A stretch of DNA of 37,339 nucleotides from a virus. The notes beneath the pieces were generated by a model. The model made no database searches, was not told the DNA's origin, and worked only from the letters and a program-made list of their open reading frames with translations. Made by a program: the position numbers and the translations under genes. Numbering within the stretch: position 1 is the stretch's first letter; the number at the start of each line of letters is the position of its first letter. Location: positions 1 to 37,339 of IMG/VR virus record IMGVR_UViG_3300020469_002998, one strand, 5' to 3'. Positions 30,809-37,181 of the stretch are shown in pieces.

Positions 30809-32001
30809 AACCTGTGCATGTGGTTGGTTATGGAATGTCGGATGCCTTAGGAATAAGTCCTAACGAGTGTTTCGACAAAATGCTAGATGGAAACGATTAC
30901 AGTCGTGAGATCCCTGGCATGGCAAAACAAGTAGAAGAAATTTTCCACTTAGTAATACATCGAGGAGCGATGCATGATGAAGAAAGAATTATCATGCCTG
31001 ATGGCTTTGATAAAAAGATGTGGAGAAGTATGACGAATGCTCAAAAGATGATGAGCAATACAACAGAACAGGCTATGCAAATGGCAGGTATAGAACGCAA
31101 ACCAAATGTTGCTTGTCTTGCCAGTACTGTTTCAAACGATACTGAAGGAATTGATGTGTACTTTGAATATATTAAGTACATGAAAAGAGGTAATGCTCGT
31201 AGAGCAGTAAATAGAATCCCTGATATGGGTTGTATGCATATTACTTCTTACTATGGATTTAAAGGTTTATCTACAGCAACTTTCGCATCCTGTGCTACAG
31301 GAATGGTCAATATTGATTATGCTATGCGACTCGTAGATGAATATGATTATGTAATTTGTACAGCAGGTGATTGTGCTAACTTCCCTATGGGAATTAAATA
31401 CTTCGCTTGTCTAGGTGCATTAGCAAACTGGTCAATGCCATTTGACGATAGGAGACAAGGATTCTTAATGGGAGATGGTGGTGCTTGTATGATATTACAA
31501 TCAGAAGAAAAGATGAAAGAGTTTGGCTCTACATCTTATGCTAAATTACACAAAGCAGGTATGGCATCTGATGCTGTTGATATGGTAAACCCAGAAGGAA
31601 CTGGTACTCGTACTTCAATGCAAGATGCTATGAAACATGCTGGTGTAGATAATGTTGATTATGTATGTACGCATGGTACAAGTACAATAGCAGGAGATCC
31701 TATTGAATACGAAGCTGTTTCTGAAATAATGCCAGGAACTAAAATGTGGGCACCAAAAAGTAAAATTGGTCACACACTTGCAGCATCTGGTATTCTTGAG
31801 GGTTGCTATGCTATTGAAAGCATGAGGAATGGTGTAGTACCACATATTCAAAATTTAAAAGAATCTAAAATAGATATACACGGAACTTTACTGAGGGAAA
31901 ACGATATTTATCCTGAAGAGCAAAAGAAAAGAACTATGTTGAATAATAGTTTTGGTTTTGGTGGTAAGTGTATGTCGCAAGTCATAGAAGTAAATGTCTG
32001 A
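30805..32001 (+). CDS. fabF: Beta-ketoacyl-ACP synthase, FabF type
   Basis: A 398-residue protein (E. coli FabF is 413). The nucleophile is C163 in ASCATGM, H290 lies in CTHGTSTIAGDPIE and H323 in SKIGHTLAASG, which gives the intact Cys-His-His triad of a KAS I/II enzyme; K318 or K320 supports it. NNSFGFGGKC closes the fold. It condenses malonyl-ACP with an acyl chain to extend it by two carbons. With FabI, the MaoC-like hydratase and AcpS it makes up most of an elongation cycle. KAS II with an unusual specificity would be one reason for a phage to encode it. The start is coupled (ATGA). Confidence 0.92.
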   Translation: MKPVHVVGYGMSDALGISPNECFDKMLDGNDYSREIPGMAKQVEEIFHLVIHRGAMHDEERIIMPDGFDKKMWRSMTNAQKMMSNTTEQAMQMAGIERKPNVACLASTVSNDTEGIDVYFEYIKYMKRGNARRAVNRIPDMGCMHITSYYGFKGLSTATFASCATGMVNIDYAMRLVDEYDYVICTAGDCANFPMGIKYFACLGALANWSMPFDDRRQGFLMGDGGACMILQSEEKMKEFGSTSYAKLHKAGMASDAVDMVNPEGTGTRTSMQDAMKHAGVDNVDYVCTHGTSTIAGDPIEYEAVSEIMPGTKMWAPKSKIGHTLAASGILEGCYAIESMRNGVVPHIQNLKESKIDIHGTLLRENDIYPEEQKKRTMLNNSFGFGGKCMSQVIEVNV

Positions 32002-32278
32002 AGAACAATTAGAAATGTTTGAAAATCCTTCTGATAAGAAAAGGATTAAAGAGTTAGAAACAGAACTTGCCAATTTAAAACAGGCATACGATCGTTTGGC
32101 TCAAATGTATGATAGCGAGACATCTTCTACTATGACTACACATGCTGTTCCTGGACAAGACTTATACACTGACGAAGTGTTAGAGAATGGTCAAAGGAAA
32201 AGAGTACCAAAAAGAAAACTAGAGCCATGGGAAGAAAGTGGCATGCCAAAGGAGTTATTTGATGGATGGGATAAGTAA
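31994..32278 (+). CDS. Small coiled-coil hypothetical protein
   Basis: A 94-residue protein overlapping the ketoacyl synthase end by 8 bases. A coiled coil (KKRIKELETELANLKQAYDRL) is followed by a Thr-rich, probably disordered stretch and a Pro/Trp-rich end. It is recognisably a small phage protein but not of known function. It overlaps the MazG start by 17 bases. Confidence 0.55.
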   Translation: MSEEQLEMFENPSDKKRIKELETELANLKQAYDRLAQMYDSETSSTMTTHAVPGQDLYTDEVLENGQRKRVPKRKLEPWEESGMPKELFDGWDK

Positions 32279-32657
32279 ATTATTTTTAAATAAACAACCA
32301 TTTAAAATGGTTAAAGAATGGATGGAAATAGCAGGTCAAAAATGTCCTGCAGATATTTCCCATGGTGTTAGACCACAAGCACAATTATATGCTAATCTAA
32401 TTACAGAAGAGTATGAAGAATTTAAAGAAGCATATCAAAAAGGCGATGAGGTAGAACAACTAGATGCAGTATGCGACTTAATATGGGTTGCTGCTGGTTA
32501 TGCCCACTCAAAAGGTATGGATGTTGAGAAGGCATTCGCAGAGGTAGGTCGTTCGAACTACTCTAAATTCCCCACAAAAAAGGATCCTGAGACAGGAAAA
32601 GTCCTTAAATCTAAGAACTTTTCACCCCCAAATTTAAAAGACTTCCTAAGTGATTGA
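32262..32657 (+). CDS. mazG: MazG-like nucleotide pyrophosphohydrolase
   Basis: A 131-residue protein. The frame opens at 32238, but ATG 32262 sits 8 bases after AAGGAG and gives the natural start. The MazG metal sites are intact: ITEEYEEFKEAY (EExxE) and LDAVCDLIWVAAG (DxxxD). The enzyme cleaves dNTPs or damaged nucleotides to monophosphate. Phage MazG has also been proposed to affect ppGpp; an HD protein two genes later bears on the same idea. Confidence 0.88.
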   Translation: MDGISKLFLNKQPFKMVKEWMEIAGQKCPADISHGVRPQAQLYANLITEEYEEFKEAYQKGDEVEQLDAVCDLIWVAAGYAHSKGMDVEKAFAEVGRSNYSKFPTKKDPETGKVLKSKNFSPPNLKDFLSD

Positions 32658-32696
32658 TTTTATTAACTAATTATTTTAAAAAAAAGTGAAATAATG

Positions 32697-32726
32697 CTTT
32701 ACTTTTGCTGTAAAATATAGTAGAAT
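32697..32726 (+). promoter_or_regulatory. Sigma70-like phage promoter, copy 5
   Basis: CTTTACTTTTGCTGTAAAAT then TAGAAT (32721-32726): -35 TTTACT (32698-32703), 17-bp spacer. This copy keeps the hexamers and spacing but not the AAGTTTTTT tract. The ATG at 32733 is 6 bases after the -10 and has no Shine-Dalgarno sequence. Confidence 0.7.
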
Positions 32727-32732
32727 TACTGT

Positions 32733-33263
32733 ATGAATAAGAAAAATAAAATAATATATCTGGATATGGATGGTGTTTTAGCCAACTTCGATGATTACTA
32801 TTTCAGAAATGGAAGACACTCTTTTATATATGAAGAGTTTAGAGATGAAGTTATGAATAATAAAATCTTTGAAAATCTTCCTAGAACAGTAAACATGGAT
32901 GAGTTGGTATCATCTGTAAGACAGATAGCTGATAAGCACGGATATGAAATCCAAATCTTATCAAGTGTTCATACATTAAGTGATGACCAATATTCTGAGT
33001 CTGTAAAACAGAAAAGAAAATGGTTGATTAATAATGGTATGAGTGATTTGAAAACAAATTTTGTTAAAGGTAGAACAGAAAAAGGAACTTATGGTTCTAA
33101 GTATGACATCTTAATTGATGACCAACTTACTTGTGTTCAATACTTTAATCAAAATGGAGGAGTAGGAGTTGTACATAAAAATGTAATTGATACTCTTACT
33201 CTATTACAAAAAGTCATTGCTGACTTACATATGACAAACAGAGAGGTGTCAATTGCTTCATAA
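32733..33263 (+). CDS. 5'(3')-deoxyribonucleotidase-like HAD phosphatase
   Basis: A 176-residue protein. Residues 8-17 read IYLDMDGVLANF, the HAD motif with the nucleophile Asp and the second Asp, in the form used by 5'(3')-deoxyribonucleotidases (NT5C). IQILSSV gives motif II Ser, and ILIDDQLTCVQYFNQ the acidic motif IV. It would dephosphorylate deoxynucleoside monophosphates and help balance the dNTP pool with MazG and ThyX. It is directly behind promoter copy 5. Confidence 0.85.
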   Translation: MNKKNKIIYLDMDGVLANFDDYYFRNGRHSFIYEEFRDEVMNNKIFENLPRTVNMDELVSSVRQIADKHGYEIQILSSVHTLSDDQYSESVKQKRKWLINNGMSDLKTNFVKGRTEKGTYGSKYDILIDDQLTCVQYFNQNGGVGVVHKNVIDTLTLLQKVIADLHMTNREVSIAS

Positions 33264-33774
33264 AGGAATATACTCAGATAGAATTAATTCTGCTGCAACT
33301 TATGCAACCAATGCACATAAAGGTCAGAAAAGAAAATACACAGAAGAGGATTATATCACACATCCAATGGCTGTGGCAAATTTATTGAAAGACCATTATA
33401 AAGATACTACTGAGGATATGTTTGCTGCTGCACTTTTACACGATACAGTAGAAGATACTGAAGCAACACACGAAGAAATAGAATACTTTTTTGGTGATGA
33501 GGTTGCAAGATTAGTCAAAGGATTAACTGATACAGCCAAACTAGAAGATGGTAATAGAGCACACAGGAAAGCTATTGAAAGAGATAGACTTGCTAAAGAA
33601 AGTAAAGAAGTCCAGACTATTAAAGTCTTTGATTTACTACATAACTCGTTCAGCATTAAAGAACACGATCCAAAATTTTGGGAAGTATTTAAAGCTGAAA
33701 AGCAGGATTTACTTAATGTGATGACTAAAGTAGATCCTGAGATTAAAGCACTTGGTTTCAAAGCCATTTCATAA
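33253..33774 (+). CDS. HD-domain (p)ppGpp-hydrolase-like protein (MESH1/SpoT type)
   Basis: A 173-residue protein. No ATG occurs before the HD domain; TTG at 33253, 6 bases after GAGAGG, is the likely start. The sequence AHKGQKRK, DYITHPMAVANLL, AALLHDTVEDTEATHEEI, FGDEVARLVKGLTD and VKVFDLLHN (here IKVFDLLHN) is the SpoT/MESH1 hydrolase pattern with His, HD and a late Asp for the metal. No synthetase domain is present. It probably removes the starvation alarmone or a related 3'-phosphate. It overlaps the nucleotidase by 11 bases and the next promoter begins straight after its stop. Confidence 0.82.
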   Translation: MLHKGIYSDRINSAATYATNAHKGQKRKYTEEDYITHPMAVANLLKDHYKDTTEDMFAAALLHDTVEDTEATHEEIEYFFGDEVARLVKGLTDTAKLEDGNRAHRKAIERDRLAKESKEVQTIKVFDLLHNSFSIKEHDPKFWEVFKAEKQDLLNVMTKVDPEIKALGFKAIS

Positions 33775-33804
33775 CTTTACTTTTAAGTTTTTTTAATTTA
33801 AAAT
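33775..33804 (+). promoter_or_regulatory. Sigma70-like phage promoter, copy 4
   Basis: CTTTACTTTTAAGTTTTTTT then TAAAAT (33799-33804), 17-bp spacer after TTTACT (33776-33781). It begins on the base after the HD gene's stop codon. The ATG at 33811 is 6 bases after the -10 with no Shine-Dalgarno sequence. Confidence 0.75.
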
Positions 33805-33810
33805 TTACTA

Positions 33811-33930
33811 ATGATTGAAGATATATTAAATTTCACTATCGTAGGATTGGCAATGTTAATATGCATGGGAATTGTATGGGCAGATATTAAGATACGATTA
33901 GAGAAAAGAGAAAAGAAAAGAAGAAAGTGA
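33811..33930 (+). CDS. 39-residue membrane protein, probably leaderless
   Basis: ATG at 33811 and TGA at 33928-33930. An N-terminal hydrophobic helix (NFTIVGLAMLICMGIVWA) is followed by a strongly basic tail (LEKREKKRRK), which predicts a cytoplasmic C-terminus. The ATG coincides with the predicted transcription start of promoter copy 4, the best evidence that this small frame is used. Function unknown. Confidence 0.65.
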   Translation: MIEDILNFTIVGLAMLICMGIVWADIKIRLEKREKKRRK

Positions 33931-33934
33931 TTGT

Positions 33935-34135
33935 ATGGGTGTAGAAGAAATGCAAGGTTATATATTAATACTCGCACCATTGGCTATGGCTATTGTTGCT
34001 TGTTCTATTTTCACACTACAAGATAAAAAGATAAAAACTTATAGACTTGGTGAGATAGTAAAAGATTCCAAAGCACATCATAAAACTTTTGATAAGCAAG
34101 GCATGTTAAAATATACAGAGGGTGATAATACATGA
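33935..34135 (+). CDS. Small membrane protein
   Basis: A 66-residue protein with one membrane helix (GYILILAPLAMAIVACSIF) and a soluble basic tail. An ATG at 33950 is an alternative start. It follows the 39-residue membrane protein after 4 bases, so they are probably made together. Function unknown. The end overlaps the next gene (ATGA). Confidence 0.6.
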   Translation: MGVEEMQGYILILAPLAMAIVACSIFTLQDKKIKTYRLGEIVKDSKAHHKTFDKQGMLKYTEGDNT

Positions 34136-34707
34136 ACATATTTGTATTACATATGCATCCTACACTTGCAGCAAAACAACATTGTGATAAGCATGTAGTC
34201 AAAATGATATTAGAAACTGCTCAGCTTTTATCTACTGCTCATAGATTCTTAGATGGTAAACAAGATCTAAGAGAATCAAGTACAGGTAAAACTAAAACAA
34301 AGTATTGGGAACTGCCTGATAGTAATATGGAGGGCACTTTATATCGTGCTACAATGATGAACCATCCTTGTGCTATATGGGTGAGGGAATCTGATGCTAA
34401 TTATACTTGGGCATATAATCTATTCGTAGGACTATGCGATGAATATACACATCGTTATGGTAAAACTCATAAGACTGATAGATTACTTAGAGAAGCATTA
34501 TATGAATGCCCAAAAAATATTCCTAAGGGAATAGGACTTACACCATTTAGACAAGCTATGCCAGAAGATGTAAAGCATAATGACAGCATACAAGCATATC
34601 GTCAATACTATTTAAAGTATAAAGCAGGATTTGCTAAATGGACTAAGAGGGATGTTCCTGACTGGTACGATATCGTACATGGAACAAATGGTAATTATGC
34701 CAGCTAA
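34132..34707 (+). CDS. Conserved phage protein, function unknown
   Basis: A 191-residue protein. It starts MNIFVLHMHPTLAAKQHCDKHVVKMILETAQLLSTA when read in pieces, continues NHPCAIWVRESDANYTWAYNLF and ends WYDIVHG. His, Cys, Trp and Arg residues are clustered as in an enzyme. I recall relatives in other large phages but cannot name a function. It is unlike T4 endonuclease V. Its end overlaps thyX by 11 bases. Confidence 0.6.
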   Translation: MNIFVLHMHPTLAAKQHCDKHVVKMILETAQLLSTAHRFLDGKQDLRESSTGKTKTKYWELPDSNMEGTLYRATMMNHPCAIWVRESDANYTWAYNLFVGLCDEYTHRYGKTHKTDRLLREALYECPKNIPKGIGLTPFRQAMPEDVKHNDSIQAYRQYYLKYKAGFAKWTKRDVPDWYDIVHGTNGNYAS

Positions 34708-35344
34708 ATTAATAAATTATAGTAAAGGTGAACATGGAGACTTATTACAGGAAGTTGCATTCTGTGCAAGAGTATCTAATCCAACGAACCAAGCGAATTC
34801 AGGCTCTTCTGAAAAATTACTCAGATATCTGATGAAGCATAAACACTGGTCACCATTTGAAATGGTATCAGTATGTATAGAAATAAAAACTACAAGAGAT
34901 ATCGCTAGACAAATATTAAGACATAGAAGTTTTTCTTTCCAGGAGTTTAGTCAAAGATATGCAAAGGCAGGTGTATTCTCAACTCGTAAAGCTAGAGAAC
35001 AAGATTTAGACAATAGACAAAACTCTTATGAGTTTGGACCTGAGCATCAGCATGATGTGGTTGAGTGGTTTAATATGGAACAGATGAAATTACTCAAAGG
35101 TGTAAAAGAATTATATGAGAAAGCACTAGAAAAAAATATTGCTAAGGAACAAGCAAGAGCAATATTGCCAGAGGGCATGACTGAATCCACTATATATATG
35201 AATGGGACATTAAGATCTTGGATGCACTATATTGATTTGCGTACTGCTAATGGTACACAAAAAGAACATATGGATATAGCGAGGGAATGTGGTGAAGCAA
35301 TAGAACCAGTCTTCCCTATGATAACAGAATTTATGAACGAATGA
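34697..35344 (+). CDS. thyX: Flavin-dependent thymidylate synthase
   Basis: A 215-residue protein. The frame is open from 34631, but ATG 34697 (MPAKLINYSKG) starts the family sequence. The ThyX signature RHRSFSFQEFSQRY (RHRxxSxxExSxRY) is intact, followed by an ARAILPEGM segment with the substrate Arg and the RSWMHYIDLR strand. It makes dTMP from dUMP with FAD, NADPH and methylene-tetrahydrofolate, independent of host ThyA. It works with NrdAB and MazG in dNTP supply. Confidence 0.93.
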   Translation: MPAKLINYSKGEHGDLLQEVAFCARVSNPTNQANSGSSEKLLRYLMKHKHWSPFEMVSVCIEIKTTRDIARQILRHRSFSFQEFSQRYAKAGVFSTRKAREQDLDNRQNSYEFGPEHQHDVVEWFNMEQMKLLKGVKELYEKALEKNIAKEQARAILPEGMTESTIYMNGTLRSWMHYIDLRTANGTQKEHMDIARECGEAIEPVFPMITEFMNE

Positions 35345-35347
35345 CTT

Positions 35348-35923
35348 ATGAAAAAAAAGATATCAGATTTATTTGCAAGAAGTATGACGAAGTTCTTTCG
35401 GTTTATAGCCGATACTTTCTTTGCAAAAAGGTATGGGCATAGAGCAGTAGTATTAGAAACAGTCGCTGGTGTTCCAGGAATGGTAGCTGGTGTTTGGCTT
35501 CATGCTAAGTCATTAAGAAAGATGAAGACAGGATGGGGTCCAAAGATTCGTGAGATGATGGAAGAAGCTGAAAATGAAAGAATGCATTTAATGATTTTTA
35601 TTGACATAGCAAAGCCAACTTGGTTAGAAAGATGGATAGTTTTATTTGCTCAATTAATTTTTATTTTGTTTTATACTTTTTTATATATATTTTTTCCTAA
35701 GACTGCTCATCGTATGATACATTATTTTGAAGAGGAAGCAGTGGTTTCATATACACAATATTTACATATGATAAAGAGTGGGCAAACTGAAGATATTGAT
35801 GCACCAGAGATAGCAATAGAATATTATAATTTAAAAAAGAACGCAAAGTTATCGGATGTAATCGTAAAGGTAAGAGCAGATGAAGAAAAACATGCAAAAG
35901 TCAACTACGAATATTCGCTCTAA
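35348..35923 (+). CDS. Alternative oxidase (AOX/PTOX type)
   Basis: A 191-residue protein. The di-iron ligands of alternative oxidases are all visible: E37 in LETVAGVPGMV, E77 and H80 in EAENERMHL, Glu in YFEEEAVVSYT (about residues 126-136), and ExxH in RADEEKHAKVN near the end. A hydrophobic section (about 97-117) suits monotopic membrane attachment. It oxidises quinol and reduces oxygen to water without pumping protons. Cyanophages carry the related PTOX. Here it sits beside ThyX, not beside photosynthesis genes. It is shorter than plant enzymes but keeps the core. Confidence 0.88.
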   Translation: MKKKISDLFARSMTKFFRFIADTFFAKRYGHRAVVLETVAGVPGMVAGVWLHAKSLRKMKTGWGPKIREMMEEAENERMHLMIFIDIAKPTWLERWIVLFAQLIFILFYTFLYIFFPKTAHRMIHYFEEEAVVSYTQYLHMIKSGQTEDIDAPEIAIEYYNLKKNAKLSDVIVKVRADEEKHAKVNYEYSL

Positions 35924-36020
35924 AAAAGATCCAGTAGCAAAACAGTTGAGAACACCAAAGTATAGAAGCCGAGTAGTGCCTAATAAAAAGAAGAATATTC
36001 CACCTTTAGAGGAGTTATAA
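35892..36020 (+). CDS. 42-residue basic protein (DUF7230-like)
   Basis: ATG at 35892 inside the end of the oxidase gene, TAA at 36018-36020. Read in pieces it has KDPVAKQLRTPKYRSRVV and PNKKKNIPPLEEL. RTPKYR-x-RVV...KK is a motif I recall from tiny proteins of many phages and proteobacteria, which is the main support. It is highly basic and would suit nucleic-acid or ribosome binding. It overlaps the oxidase by 32 bases. Confidence 0.65.
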   Translation: MQKSTTNIRSKKDPVAKQLRTPKYRSRVVPNKKKNIPPLEEL

Positions 36021-36023
36021 ATA
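36016..36023 (+). promoter_or_regulatory. Late-type promoter TATAAATA
   Basis: A perfect TATAAATA overlaps the stop of the 42-residue gene. The next ATG at 36029 follows after 5 bases, and the nearest GAGGAG ends 14 bases before it, too far for normal use. The predicted transcription start lies at or beside the ATG. Confidence 0.55.
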
Positions 36024-36028
36024 GTAAG

Positions 36029-36277
36029 ATGCCATTATATAATGTACAAAATAAAAAAACTGAAGAAATAAAAGAACTTTTCTGTAGTTATGATGAAAAA
36101 CTAAAGTGGTTAAAAGATAATCCTGAATGGAAAAGTATGTTATCTACACCAAAAATTGTAGATGCTGCCAGAGTTTCTGGTAGTAATGAAAGAAAGAAAG
36201 CCACTGGATTTAGAGATGTACTTGAAAGAGTAAAAACTAAAAATCCAGGAAGCAAGATAAATACAGAAGTTTTTTAA
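36029..36277 (+). CDS. Small FmdB-like conserved phage protein
   Basis: An 82-residue protein. MPLYNVQNKKTEEIKELFC has the N-terminal outline of FmdB-type ribbons (MPxYxF...T), but the two Cys pairs of the zinc site are absent, as in several phage relatives. A KWLKDNPEW helix and a basic Ser/Gly-rich end follow. Function unknown. It is placed directly behind a late-type promoter. Confidence 0.6.
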   Translation: MPLYNVQNKKTEEIKELFCSYDEKLKWLKDNPEWKSMLSTPKIVDAARVSGSNERKKATGFRDVLERVKTKNPGSKINTEVF

Positions 36278-36278
36278 A

Positions 36279-37043
36279 ATGCCAAGAGTAAGCAAAAGCA
36301 AAGATGTTCCTACATCTGCTAAAGCAAAGTTAAAGATAACAGACTTAAAAAATGTTGAACCTCTAAATGAGAGTCAGCAAAAATTCTTTGACTTTTATAA
36401 AGATGATAATAAACAAATCATCATGGCTCATGGTGTAGCTGGTACAGGTAAAACATATATTGCTTTATATAAAGCATTACAATCTGTACTGAATAAAGAG
36501 TTTGAAAAAGTTTTGATTATTCGATCTGCTGTACAAAGTAGAGAGATTGGTCATTTGCCAGGAGATCTGGAAGAAAAGTTGGAACAATATCAGTTGCCAT
36601 ATAAACAAATATGTTCAGCATTGTTTCAAAGGAAAGCAGATAGTCTGGTATATCCTGAACCATACGAAAGGATGATGCAGCAAAAGAATTTAGATTTTGC
36701 TTCAACAAGTTTCGTCAGGGGTTTGACATTTGATGACACAGTAGTAATTGTGGATGAGTGTCAAAATTTAAACTGGGAAGAACTTGATACAATTATAACT
36801 AGAGTGGGTGACCATTCTCGTATTGTATTTTGTGGAGACTATCGACAGACTGATTTAAAAAGGGGAACTGAAAAAGAGGGACTCTTTAATTTTATGGAGA
36901 TAGTGCGACATATGAAGAGTTATGCTCGTGTCGAGTTTACTGTAAACGATATTGTTCGAAGTGACTTAGTAAAAGAATATATTATTGCTAAGATAAAAGC
37001 TGAGGATGATAAAACAACTAAAACTAAAAGGAGCAAAAGATAA
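36279..37043 (+). CDS. phoH: PhoH-like ATPase
   Basis: A 254-residue protein. Walker A is GVAGTGKT (about residues 52-59), Walker B is VVIVDECQN (about 151-159), and FCGDYRQTD is the sensor motif. These match PhoH/RhlA-type ATPases, common in marine phages. Proposed roles include RNA metabolism and phosphate-stress response; none is proved for phages. The C-terminus is Lys/Thr-rich. The gene follows the FmdB-like gene with 1 base between and overlaps the next start as TAATG. Confidence 0.92.
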   Translation: MPRVSKSKDVPTSAKAKLKITDLKNVEPLNESQQKFFDFYKDDNKQIIMAHGVAGTGKTYIALYKALQSVLNKEFEKVLIIRSAVQSREIGHLPGDLEEKLEQYQLPYKQICSALFQRKADSLVYPEPYERMMQQKNLDFASTSFVRGLTFDDTVVIVDECQNLNWEELDTIITRVGDHSRIVFCGDYRQTDLKRGTEKEGLFNFMEIVRHMKSYARVEFTVNDIVRSDLVKEYIIAKIKAEDDKTTKTKRSKR

Positions 37044-37168
37044 TGTTAGATATACTTTTCTGGATCGCAGTCGGTGCTTTTATCGGCTGGAACTTTCCAC
37101 AACCCATTTGGGCAAGTTGGATTGAGTCAACTATAAAAAGTTGGATCTCAAAAATTAATACAAAATAA
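37043..37168 (+). CDS. 41-residue membrane protein
   Basis: ATG overlaps the phoH stop, with AAAGGAG about 9 bases before it; TAA at 37166-37168. One N-terminal hydrophobic helix (ILFWIAVGAFIGWNF) and a Trp-rich amphipathic C-terminal part (WIESTIKSWI). Small membrane proteins behind phoH occur in marine T4-like phages as I recall. Function unknown. Confidence 0.65.
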   Translation: MLDILFWIAVGAFIGWNFPQPIWASWIESTIKSWISKINTK

Positions 37169-37181
37169 ACTAGGAGAAATT

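Noticed and set aside
34132-34707. Pyrimidine-dimer glycosylase (T4 DenV-like)
   Set aside because: The catalytic N-terminal Thr and the conserved WYKYY end of DenV are absent, so only an unknown function is given.
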